Below are positions 14,556 to 21,654 of a stretch of 64,000 bases of DNA, in pieces. Source of the stretch: JAZKFP01 sp040386355 (GTDB lineage Bacteria; Pseudomonadota; Gammaproteobacteria; Pseudomonadales; UBA6940). The DNA is taken from the NCBI GenBank assembly GCA_040386355.1, contig JAZKFP010000050.1:1-64000 (forward strand), in the 5' to 3' direction. Every line of letters begins with the position of its first letter. Within the stretch, counting starts at the first letter, position 1. Below the pieces are notes generated by a model. That model saw only the letters and a program-made list of their open reading frames with translations, was not told the origin of the DNA and ran no database searches. The translations under genes were made by a program, and so were the position numbers.

Positions 14556-16791
14556 AAAACTTTCCTTGGTCATGAAGATGAAATCCGACCGAAGAATCAG
14601 CAACAATCAGCATCAAGGCTGGCAATCCCTCTACCTGCAAGGATTTTGTTAAAAAGCAAAGCTGCCCGACATCGGCCTGACTTGGTAAAGCAGAGCAGCC
14701 GCGAGGGTGAGAGTGCCATTCGCCAACATATGTTACAATCCCTGCTGTTTTGTCTCGGCAGTCGTCAAGTATATCTGTTGACTCGTAAGCTGCCCGACCG
14801 AAACTCGAAGGGGTTGCTTCACTGTTTTCAGGGGCTGAGCAGGCTTTGACCAGAAAAATAGTCTTATCTTTTTGATCGATTATTCCAAACAATATTCCAC
14901 CAGTTTCATTTGGAAGCGCTGTTAGACGCATGGCATTTACATCACTTAAAAATCCATCATCCCAATAAACTTCCCATTCTCCAATTTTGATCGAATGGCT
15001 AGGATTCACCGGAATATTTCTTGGAACAACTGCCCCGCTCTCGTCCAGATAGTCCCAGATGCAAATTCTGGCATTCGCTGATCCCGTGCTTTTCCTGATT
15101 TGCCGGGCAAGCATTGCGGCATGTAAATGAATCAATTCGTCCGAAATGGTTAGCGTAATTGCCCTGCAACCCGCTCCGACCCATTGGCGACCGATGTGGC
15201 CGGTCAGGTGATGCGCGCCCCAAGCAGAATTCAAAATTGATCTGTAATATTGTGCTTCCAGGCTGTTGCAACGTATTTTTCGGTCGCTATCTTCTAGGAG
15301 CATAACGCAAGAGATTCCCGAAGGCGTTATAAAGACACTGGCGGTTCGAGGTGCGTCGTCTCTTTGAGAAATTTCTCTAGGGACATGCAAGGTTGTAGTA
15401 GCGTCAATTAGGAGTTCTGAGTTTTCTATTGCACACAGCGCATCGGGATTATCCGAAAGTATGCTGGACACAAAAAAATTCGCCTTTCTTTCTGATGGAT
15501 GAATGTCGCCTACGAGGGTGTCAACCACAAATGCTTTTGGGTGCCCTATGCAGCTATGGTTTGCAATATGCCGAACTGTGTTGTGTGCCTTTATTATGTC
15601 TTCGTCAAAATACGACCACTCCCCCCAACATTCCCGGCTCCATATTTTGGCCAGCAACCCGCCAAGCGCACCAACACCAGCGATGATGCCTTTAGGCCCT
15701 GCGTCTTTTGAGTCCAAGCCTGAATATCGTCGTATCTCTTCCGGACTGGGGTAACACCGTACATTTACCGGAGTTAAGGGCATGACCTTCCAGCTATCAG
15801 ACTGGGAACGTAACATGACATCTTTGAACCATTTTTTTGTTTCTGGGTCTTGAAACAATACAGAAAGGCTTTCGCCCAGCTCCCCCATATTGGAATCGAC
15901 AATAAACCCTCGTGTTTCTATCCTTTCCACCACACCACTTCGCAATCTCGGAATGCCAAGAAGCAAGAGGACAAATTCTTTTCGATTTTTCTGAAATTCA
16001 ACTCCATTCTCACTGACAACATCTAAAATCGATTTTTTCAGAAGTTCAACAATACCTTTCCCTCTACGTTCCAGAAGGAGTTCCAATTGTCCTAGGGTAT
16101 GCGGATATTCTTCAACAGGGCCGTTTTCAATAGGGTCAAGAGCAAGAGTGACAGGCAGGCACAATGGGGTATTGGCAGATACTTTGTTTTCATAAACGCC
16201 TATAAGCGTTACGGTTTTTACACCTTCTGGCTCGACAGGGACGAAATAAATTTTTCTATTCCGAAATTCTTCATTAAAGAAATTTTGAGGCAATATAATG
16301 TCGTAACAGCTAGAAAAAAACAGATGCTCTAACGGCTGGTCATCGCCATGGATGGTGCCTTCTGCGGTTTCCCTGAGCCACCAAAATATGCGCTTTATAA
16401 AAAGCTCAGGAGTCCAAGAGCGCTCAACTGTGTGCCACGGCTCAATGTATAGGCATAACGAGCGGGGTTCGCCTGGCAGTATATGATTTTGATGTATCGT
16501 TATTGGAAATCCGTGCCTTAACGCCCTCACTTCCCAAGGAAACGCATTAGCCGGGCAATATGTGAGGGAGAGCCTCTCGACCCTGCGTATGTCTGCCGGA
16601 TTGTTTGCATCAAACGAACCATCTGCAAAGTCTACAATAACGGACTGACGTTGATGCTCCGGATCAGACCTTAATTCGAGCACTTCGCATGAAGAGTTAT
16701 TTAGGCATGCCTTATAAATCTTTTGAACAGCCGGATCAAGTTGCTCAAGGGCGGTTTGCGCGCCACTCCAATTATAAAAATCTGCTTCCAT
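14542..16791 (-). CDS. Triple-domain E2-E1-JAB ubiquitin-like conjugation/deconjugation protein
   Basis: A 749-residue protein; I start it at the ATG at 16791, which overlaps the upstream stop (TGATG) and has AGCAGG before it. Residues about 50-165 are a prokaryotic E2-like domain: FPITIHQNH, SLCLYIEPWHTVERSW with candidate catalytic Cys113, and the GDDQPLE block. Residues about 365-590 are an E1/ThiF adenylation domain with GVGALGG (372-378) and DEDIIKAHNTVRH. Residues about 610-749 are a JAB/JAMM metalloprotease with an intact site: Glu629 (NETGG), GEWHSHP (His693, His695) and Asp707 (LPSQAD). Such fusions are known from predicted bacterial ubiquitin-like systems and anti-phage conjugation operons. 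It is last in a five-gene operon. No ubiquitin-like modifier is recognisable nearby. Confidence 0.88.
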   Translation of the reverse strand: MEADFYNWSGAQTALEQLDPAVQKIYKACLNNSSCEVLELRSDPEHQRQSVIVDFADGSFDANNPADIRRVERLSLTYCPANAFPWEVRALRHGFPITIHQNHILPGEPRSLCLYIEPWHTVERSWTPELFIKRIFWWLRETAEGTIHGDDQPLEHLFFSSCYDIILPQNFFNEEFRNRKIYFVPVEPEGVKTVTLIGVYENKVSANTPLCLPVTLALDPIENGPVEEYPHTLGQLELLLERRGKGIVELLKKSILDVVSENGVEFQKNRKEFVLLLLGIPRLRSGVVERIETRGFIVDSNMGELGESLSVLFQDPETKKWFKDVMLRSQSDSWKVMPLTPVNVRCYPSPEEIRRYSGLDSKDAGPKGIIAGVGALGGLLAKIWSRECWGEWSYFDEDIIKAHNTVRHIANHSCIGHPKAFVVDTLVGDIHPSERKANFFVSSILSDNPDALCAIENSELLIDATTTLHVPREISQRDDAPRTASVFITPSGISCVMLLEDSDRKIRCNSLEAQYYRSILNSAWGAHHLTGHIGRQWVGAGCRAITLTISDELIHLHAAMLARQIRKSTGSANARICIWDYLDESGAVVPRNIPVNPSHSIKIGEWEVYWDDGFLSDVNAMRLTALPNETGGILFGIIDQKDKTIFLVKACSAPENSEATPSSFGRAAYESTDILDDCRDKTAGIVTYVGEWHSHPRGCSALPSQADVGQLCFLTKSLQVEGLPALMLIVADSSVGFHLHDQGKFLAAF

Positions 16792-17951
16792 CAGCCTGCT
16801 CGTGGCGGTGTGCATGATGTAACAGAAACGGCAGCAGATGCCGCAACGGCCAGCTTAAAGCTTCCATTTGCTGCTTCAAATTCCAGCGGGGCTGGCTTCC
16901 ACTTGTTTGGCTCTTCACCGGTACATTTAAACACCCCGGATGTGCCAAGTATTTCGCGATATTCTCGCTTTGCCCGGATGCATGGAGGGTCGATGTCATC
17001 ATCCATTACAGGTTTGCTGCTCGAAACAATAAATGCTCCATATCTAGCCTGGGCGAGTGCTTGCCTGGCTTTTTGCGACACTCTTGCATTTTCGCCTTTT
17101 TCAGACCAACTGTCATAAGACAACGACCTCCAAGAGCAGTGATGGGGCGCGAGCAGCAAATCGTACTGTAAATCCACAGCGTTGAATTCGTCGGCGATCC
17201 TCTCCCATATGGCCACACCCGCGTCGCCGCCAGCCAGAAATTTGCTGACACTTGTTCCGTAGGATGAATTTTTGATCCCAAAATTGATAATTACGCTCGA
17301 ATCGTTCTTTGATAGCCTTTCTTCGGTTTCATCATTCTGCTTGCCAATAGGGGCGATCAGAAGTGATGTGAGAAACTCGGAAGACGACTGATTTATCCCC
17401 GAAAATTCGTTGCCAGCCTTCACAAGAATTGGAGACAAATCGTCAGTTTTGCCGTTTTCATCTTCGCCCAGTACCAAAATCTTATCGCCATCATTTACTG
17501 CAAGCCGTTTTTTTCTGTATTCCGTAACCCGGCGTCTGGCCTCAGCATTGAACGCTTTTGCATCATCGCATAGCACATGGTTCTTTGATGCCCTGCGAAA
17601 TACCATAGGGGATGACCACATTTGACGAATTACAATTCGTTTTTCGTTCTGCGGCTTCCTATCGTCCGGATAATCCGCAATCGGGCCAAGCCAAAAATGT
17701 TTTCTCAGGCCCAGACAATGATCTTCGTCCGGGTGGGTTAACAGCATTGCATCAACATAAGGACGATTACTGCTGTCCGCTTTCAGCCTGCTTCTAAGCA
17801 TTTTTGCAACATCAGGGGTCGTTTCATCCGGATCATCCGCAGACGACCCGATCTTGCAGTCAATCAAGAGGCAGGTCGCATTTTGATCTGCAAGCCTAAC
17901 CAGAACCATATCGCCATTATCGACAGGGAAAAATGTAACCTTTGCGGCCAT
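16791..17951 (-). CDS. Metallo-beta-lactamase-fold hydrolase of the E2-E1-JAB operon
   Basis: 386 residues from the ATG at 17951 (TTGGAG upstream); a longer reading from 17987 adds 12 residues with no better signal. The metal site is LLTHPDEDHCLG (His73, Asp75, Asp77, His78), a ComEC-like variant of HxHxDH. Further ligands are probably in LLLAPHHCS and a later D/H. There is no signal peptide or transmembrane helix. Predicted ubiquitin-like operons with E2-E1-JAB fusions often carry such a hydrolase, where a nuclease or nucleotide hydrolase role is assumed, not proven. Its stop overlaps the start of the E2-E1-JAB gene, so expression is tightly coupled. Confidence 0.85.
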   Translation of the reverse strand: MAAKVTFFPVDNGDMVLVRLADQNATCLLIDCKIGSSADDPDETTPDVAKMLRSRLKADSSNRPYVDAMLLTHPDEDHCLGLRKHFWLGPIADYPDDRKPQNEKRIVIRQMWSSPMVFRRASKNHVLCDDAKAFNAEARRRVTEYRKKRLAVNDGDKILVLGEDENGKTDDLSPILVKAGNEFSGINQSSSEFLTSLLIAPIGKQNDETEERLSKNDSSVIINFGIKNSSYGTSVSKFLAGGDAGVAIWERIADEFNAVDLQYDLLLAPHHCSWRSLSYDSWSEKGENARVSQKARQALAQARYGAFIVSSSKPVMDDDIDPPCIRAKREYREILGTSGVFKCTGEEPNKWKPAPLEFEAANGSFKLAVAASAAVSVTSCTPPRAG

Positions 17952-17973
17952 GATATTTAACTCCAATTCTAGT

Positions 17974-18600
17974 TTATAAAGCCGCAACTACGGCATTCAC
18001 GACAAACCGATTCCCAAACACCCGCGCAGTGATTAGTGATATTGTCAGAAATGCTCCCTGCACCAGATAAACCATGTTGTTGATTTTTCCCGTCAACTCT
18101 GCGTTCCCAAAAGCTGACCAAGCCAGCGTTGCAATAAAGATTATCAACAACCCTGAAAAAGCGTCCCTGTATAACAAAAAGCTGCGGTGAGCCTGCAACA
18201 CTTCCGGCGTGTCTTTCACAGACTTGTAAATTTGCTGGTACCAACGGCTGTTCCGAATGGAGCCATCGATTTTATCTTCTGAAAACACTTCGGGCCACCT
18301 GCTTTTAAGGGTCTCGAATTCAACTCTTGGTTCACTTTTGCAAAGCTTGTCGATTCGGCAAGCCGGCAATTCGTTTTTCACTCTGGTAAACACTATCTTG
18401 TGCTTTATTCCATGGGGAATAATATTTGCCAGCATCACCAAAACTGCCGAGAGCATGAGACTCATGCCTCCTGCCATGGCGGCATCTGCGATATTCGATA
18501 CAGCCTTGTATCCGAATTGCAGGAAGACAGAAGCGGTCAAAGATGCAGCCATGATGAAGAAAATGTTTTTGCTATTTTCTTTTTTTAAATCGACTTCCAT
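17974..18600 (-). CDS. Four-helix integral membrane protein, candidate effector
   Basis: 208 residues with two pairs of hydrophobic helices: about residues 12-32 and 42-62, then about 145-165 and 172-200. They are separated by an 80-residue cytoplasmic-looking segment with WYQQIYKSVKDTPEVLQAHRSFLLYRD, whose conserved-looking W-Y, H and RD may be functional. I do not recognise a named family. Layout and context resemble membrane effectors of bacterial immune operons (for example SLATT-type proteins), but helix number and motifs do not match SLATT closely. It lies 22 bases before the MBL gene and 20 bases after the DUF457-like gene. Confidence 0.65.
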   Translation of the reverse strand: MEVDLKKENSKNIFFIMAASLTASVFLQFGYKAVSNIADAAMAGGMSLMLSAVLVMLANIIPHGIKHKIVFTRVKNELPACRIDKLCKSEPRVEFETLKSRWPEVFSEDKIDGSIRNSRWYQQIYKSVKDTPEVLQAHRSFLLYRDAFSGLLIIFIATLAWSAFGNAELTGKINNMVYLVQGAFLTISLITARVFGNRFVVNAVVAAL

Positions 18601-18620
18601 TTTTCAGTTTCCACTCTCAA

Positions 18621-18992
18621 TTAAATTTTTCCGCAAAACGGAAGCGAACGTGATGACGTTGCATCCAAAAGCAAATGGCTCAAATATCCGGCACCTGCAC
18701 AAAGCGTCAACCCTCTTGCGAACGCCTCCACGCGATCTTGCGGTCGCCATTCATAAGCCTTCTTAAGCCCATACCCAATCAGTCCCAGGACGATCACGCT
18801 GTGACAAAACTGGCGGTGATGGGGATTGTTCAAGGAAGGTTCGAGAACGTCTGGCAACTTACTGAATGCTGTCCCTACTCCCATAGCCAGCAAGAAATCG
18901 TGTTGAAGATTGCCACTTTGATCCGAGTCGCCAATCGCGACCACTAAGCCAGCGAATCCCCCGACGATTGAGTACGTTGAGCAATTTGCCAT
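18621..18992 (-). CDS. DUF457/YdjM-like membrane-associated metal-dependent hydrolase
   Basis: 123 residues from the ATG at 18992 (AGGAG upstream). The pattern LPDVLEPSLNNPHHRQFCHS and, later, YLSHLLLDATSSRSLPF match the metal-binding histidines and aspartates of the DUF457/YdjM family of small inner-membrane hydrolases; hydrophobic segments lie at about residues 8-25 and 55-70. The family includes LexA-regulated yfdjM-type genes, of interest beside a possible DNA-damage switch. Substrate unknown. It starts one base after the stop of the 57-aa gene and so is co-translated. Whether it belongs functionally to the conjugation system or is a passenger is open. Confidence 0.7.
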   Translation of the reverse strand: MANCSTYSIVGGFAGLVVAIGDSDQSGNLQHDFLLAMGVGTAFSKLPDVLEPSLNNPHHRQFCHSVIVLGLIGYGLKKAYEWRPQDRVEAFARGLTLCAGAGYLSHLLLDATSSRSLPFCGKI

Positions 18993-18993
18993 G

Positions 18994-19167
18994 TTATTTC
19001 TCCTTTCTGACCCCTTTGAACGGGGATTTGTCGGTGGTTTTAACGTCCATGAAGCGTCCAGTATCAGTATCACGCTTCACGTAATGCCCTGAAGGGGTTT
19101 GGGTCTGCGAGCGATCTTTGACTGCGCCTTTGCGATGTCCGTCACCAGTTGGAGGATTTTTAGCCAT
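18994..19167 (-). CDS. Small hydrophilic protein, first gene of the defence operon, 57 aa
   Basis: 57 codons from an ATG at 19167 preceded by AAGGAG. The product begins MAKNPPTGDGHRKGAVKDRS and ends FKGVRKEK; it is basic, Gly/Thr-rich and likely unstructured alone. It lacks a C-terminal Gly-Gly, so it is a poor candidate for a ubiquitin-like modifier unless processed. It is the first gene after the divergent promoter, immediately followed by the DUF457-like gene. I do not know its function. Confidence 0.7.
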   Translation of the reverse strand: MAKNPPTGDGHRKGAVKDRSQTQTPSGHYVKRDTDTGRFMDVKTTDKSPFKGVRKEK

Positions 19168-19182
19168 ATAGAACTCCTTCTG

Positions 19183-19280
19183 TCAACAATGGTTAATATT
19201 GATATTAACAGTCGTTAATAGTATCTTTGGAGTGGAGCTCCTTGTCAACAGGTGTTAATATTAAAATCAACAGGAGTTAA
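19183..19280. promoter_or_regulatory. Divergent promoter region with four 14-bp operators
   Basis: Four dyads of consensus TYAAC-N4-GTTAA: 19183-19196 (TCAACAATGGTTAA), 19205-19218 (TTAACAGTCGTTAA, perfect), 19245-19258 (TCAACAGGTGTTAA) and 19267-19280 (TCAACAGGAGTTAA). Starts are 22 bases apart within each pair and 40 bases between pairs. The last overlaps the ribosome binding site of the XRE gene; the first lies just upstream of the start of the defence operon. This is a textbook arrangement for a dimeric repressor acting on both directions; the XRE protein next door is the likely binder. Confidence 0.8.
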
Positions 19281-19284
19281 TGCC

Positions 19285-19647
19285 ATGTCAGACAAAATTG
19301 CTCAAGCCCAAACAATTAGTAAAAATATCAAGGAGATGCGTGAAAGTCGGGGCTGGAATCAAGCTCGGCTTGCTCAGGAGGCTGGTATAACCGCTGCCGC
19401 GCTAAGCATGATAGAGAAGGGTGATGGCCGGATGCCCACGATAGTGCTTTTGCGGAAAATCGCATCAGCGCTTAAGGTTCAGCTCAATGAGATTACAGGT
19501 GAAGAGCCCGCAATGGTTTCCGAGACTGAGGAGCGCAGCCGCGAGTTTTACCGCAAATGGGGGGATGTCATTGATGGCTTGCCGCCGGATGATCAGGCGA
19601 GATTGAAAGACATGGCTGAAAGACTGAAAGAGATCACGAAAAAATGA
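19285..19647 (+). CDS. XRE-family repressor of the defence island (CapH-like)
   Basis: 120 residues from the ATG at 19285, which has CAGGAG at good spacing; a GTG at 19252 would add 11 residues and lies within an operator. Residues about 10-65 form an XRE helix-turn-helix (SKNIKEMRESRGWNQARLAQEAGITAAALSMIEKGDG), followed by a helical C-terminus. The stop overlaps the ATG of an ImmA/IrrE protease (ATGA), the arrangement of phage ImmR-ImmA and of CapH-CapP, where ssDNA-stimulated proteolysis of the repressor derepresses an immune operon. It most likely represses both itself and the divergent operon through the four dyads. Confidence 0.88.
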   Translation: MSDKIAQAQTISKNIKEMRESRGWNQARLAQEAGITAAALSMIEKGDGRMPTIVLLRKIASALKVQLNEITGEEPAMVSETEERSREFYRKWGDVIDGLPPDDQARLKDMAERLKEITKK

Positions 19648-20459
19648 TAGAAGAACAAAAAGGAGTCGTGGAGGCTGAAACGCTGCTGGAGTCTCTCGGT
19701 TTTGACGTGCTTCCAATCGCTCCCATTGATGTTGCCAATTCTATTAACTGCGATGATTTTCGGCTGGTAATGGAGTACCAGGATTTTCAGTCGGACAAAA
19801 TTCTTGGTAAAGCGGAAGGCAATAGCAAAGGTGCTCTCATTTACGTCAATAAAAACATTCCTGACGTGGGGCGACTCAATTTTACTGCCGCCCATGAAGT
19901 CGGGCACGTCTGCATGCACGTCATACCCCAGCAGAAACTTTCTTTTGAGTGCGGAAAACAAGAGTTGAGCAGCTCCTTCGATGATCCCATAGAAAAGCAG
20001 GCGAATGGATTTGCGTCAGGATTATTGATTCCCAAAAGGCTTATCAAACAGCACTCCGATTGCGATATTAACTGGAAAAATATTCATGTAATTTCCCAGT
20101 TGTGCGGAGCCTCTTTGGAGGCGACCTACAGGCGCCTCAGCTTTTTGGAAAAAACGCCGAGCATGCTTGTCATTCACAAAGACGGCAACTTCAAGCGGTT
20201 TGTCCCTTCACAGAATTTCGGTTTTTATGTGGCTCGAACCCCTCTTTCCATTGAGCAAAAATCATTGGTGGTGGACGTTAGCCAGAACCAATTCCCTGCT
20301 GATTTTGACACCACCGATGCCTCCGACTGGGTCAACACTTATTCTAAAAGCGGAAGCCTCAATACAATTTACACAAGCACGATATTGCTGAAAGACGGCT
20401 TTACCTACACAATTTTATCTTATGACGATAATTGCCTTGCTGAAGATGATGATTACTAG
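19644..20459 (+). CDS. ImmA/IrrE-family zinc metallopeptidase (CapP-like)
   Basis: 271 residues. The zinc site is FTAAHEVGHVCMHV (His84, Glu85, His88) with a downstream EKQANGFASGLLIP that supplies the third ligand (Glu), both hallmarks of the ImmA/IrrE family. The C-terminal 120 residues form a further domain, possibly sensory, as in IrrE and CapP. It starts inside the end of the repressor gene and is surely co-translated with it. By analogy with ImmA and CapP it would cleave the XRE repressor upon a stress signal such as DNA damage. The trigger in this organism is unknown. Confidence 0.88.
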   Translation: MIEEQKGVVEAETLLESLGFDVLPIAPIDVANSINCDDFRLVMEYQDFQSDKILGKAEGNSKGALIYVNKNIPDVGRLNFTAAHEVGHVCMHVIPQQKLSFECGKQELSSSFDDPIEKQANGFASGLLIPKRLIKQHSDCDINWKNIHVISQLCGASLEATYRRLSFLEKTPSMLVIHKDGNFKRFVPSQNFGFYVARTPLSIEQKSLVVDVSQNQFPADFDTTDASDWVNTYSKSGSLNTIYTSTILLKDGFTYTILSYDDNCLAEDDDY

Positions 20460-20469
20460 GACAGCGTTA

Positions 20470-20850
20470 TCTTAGAGACTTAGCTATCCAACCAGCAGGC
20501 GGTTGGTTGATGGGTACTCCATAGGGAGATATGACATCCTCCCTTGGCCATGGGGTTCTTAGGGCCAGCACGGCGGCTCTACCTAAGTGGCGATTGAACG
20601 GGCATGCGTTCATGGAAGGTTCGGGTGCAGGAGGAGAAGGCAACTCTCCTAATCCTGCGAGTGATGAAAATGGCGATACGTTTTTATGGCGGCGAAGCGC
20701 CACTGCGTGGGGATGCAACGGGGATGCAATATCCTCTTGCCATGATGGTGCTGTAAATGTATACAGCACACATCTTGCTATCCGAAAGAAAAAGGGTTTG
20801 TACAGGTGATGAGGTTAAAACGGGTCGGTGCAATGATCCGGTTATGCATC
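20470..20850 (+). ncRNA. Candidate structured RNA, possibly an orphan HEARO/OMEGA RNA of an iscB-less element
   Basis: GC-richer than its flanks and without a convincing gene on either strand. It has successive hairpins: CCAACC/GGTTGG (20488-20506), CTTAGG...CCTAAG with inner GCC/GGC (20558-20587), TGAAC-GGGCATGC-GTTCA (20595-20612) and AGGAG/CTCCT (20632-20650). Distal to these, around 20820-20850, is a palindrome (GTGCA...TGCAT). The motif order resembles, as far as I remember, HEARO/omega RNAs that precede iscB genes, and the distal palindrome resembles the end of an IS200/IS605-type element. No IscB gene follows. Identity is uncertain without a covariance-model search. Confidence 0.4.
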
Positions 20851-20933
20851 GCCACTGCCCTTCATTTAAATATAGAATTTAATTTTCGTAATATTATCGT
20901 GCAACTGAATTTTCAACACATGCTCTCTATGAT

Positions 20934-21131
20934 TTATTTAATGTGATTTTCTAAAGATGGACGCAGCCTCTTGTGCGCGTCTGCTGTTTGCTTCATCCGC
21001 TGCTTTAAATATATTATTTCTGATTGTGTTAAGGGTTGATTAATGAGCAATAGCTTTTGCTTCAATCGCTGTGATGCATCTTGATCCATAGTCGAAGTTG
21101 TCTTATCAAAATCAGGTAAATCTTTTTTCAT
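20934..21131 (-). CDS. Small hypothetical protein, 65 aa
   Basis: Frame of 65 codons from an ATG at 21131. The product is hydrophilic and helical (QRLKQKLLLINQPLTQSEIIYLKQRMKQTADAHKRLRPS), basic toward its C-terminus. No clear ribosome binding site. It lies between the structured-RNA region and a broken plus-strand gene. It could be a small element protein, or chance; amino-acid use looks coding-like. Confidence 0.4.
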   Translation of the reverse strand: MKKDLPDFDKTTSTMDQDASQRLKQKLLLINQPLTQSEIIYLKQRMKQTADAHKRLRPSLENHIK

Positions 21132-21198
21132 ATTTTGACGTTAACATATGATGAGCGGATTTTTATAAAAAATCTTTTGCGATTTATGTTTTTAAATG

Positions 21199-21516
21199 AT
21201 GAGCTTCCCTGAAAGCGTTAAAACGATGAAGCGGCTTAAATTAACTGAAGAAATGCGTAAAGTCATTTAGCGGTGTGTTTGGTTTGAACAGCCTGAACAA
21301 GTGGTGGAAGATACTCCGCGCCTGGTGGCATACATATTAACCCATGGAATGCCGGAAGATACGCATACCCTTTTGCAACAATTATCCGAAGATGAACTAA
21401 AACAAGCATTAGATACTGCGCCGCCTGGGATTTATGATCCGCGCTCCTGGGCTTATTGGAATTTGATGGTTGGCCGCTTTGATACCCCTGTCCTTCCCAC
21501 GCGATCTTTTGAGTAA
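21199..21516 (+). pseudogene. Element-encoded small protein, interrupted by in-frame TAG
   Basis: From the ATG at 21199 the frame reads MSFPESVKTMKRLKLTEEMRKVI, meets TAG (21268-21270), and continues in phase for 82 more codons (RCVWFEQPEQVVEDTPRLVAYI... PPGIYDPRSWAYWNLMVGR) to TAA. The downstream part looks like a real soluble protein of about 80 residues, so this was probably one gene of about 105 codons now cut by a nonsense change. A GTG at 21301 could restart translation. It is adjacent to, and divergent-facing toward, the convergent coupling protein gene; function unknown. Confidence 0.5.
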
Positions 21517-21654
21517 TAAAAAGATTATAAAAAAAGCGCTCTCATTTTTCAAAATAAAAGCGCCTCAATAAAATATTACGATGAATGAGTTTATAGGCTT
21601 AGGCTGAAAGTTATGAAAATAATAGATTACCCCAAGATCTTTTAAAATTACAGA

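Noticed and set aside
18994..19167. The 57-aa protein as the ubiquitin-like modifier
   Set aside because: No beta-grasp pattern and no C-terminal Gly-Gly; kept only as an unknown operon member.
14542..20459. Classification as a CBASS operon
   Set aside because: No CD-NTase or CBASS effector is encoded; the E1/E2/JAB functions are in one fused protein with an MBL partner instead.
20467..20809. Long open frames on both strands of the GC-richer segment after the ImmA-like gene
   Set aside because: They overlap each other, lack ribosome sites and follow the hairpins of a structured segment; composition-driven frames are more likely than genes.
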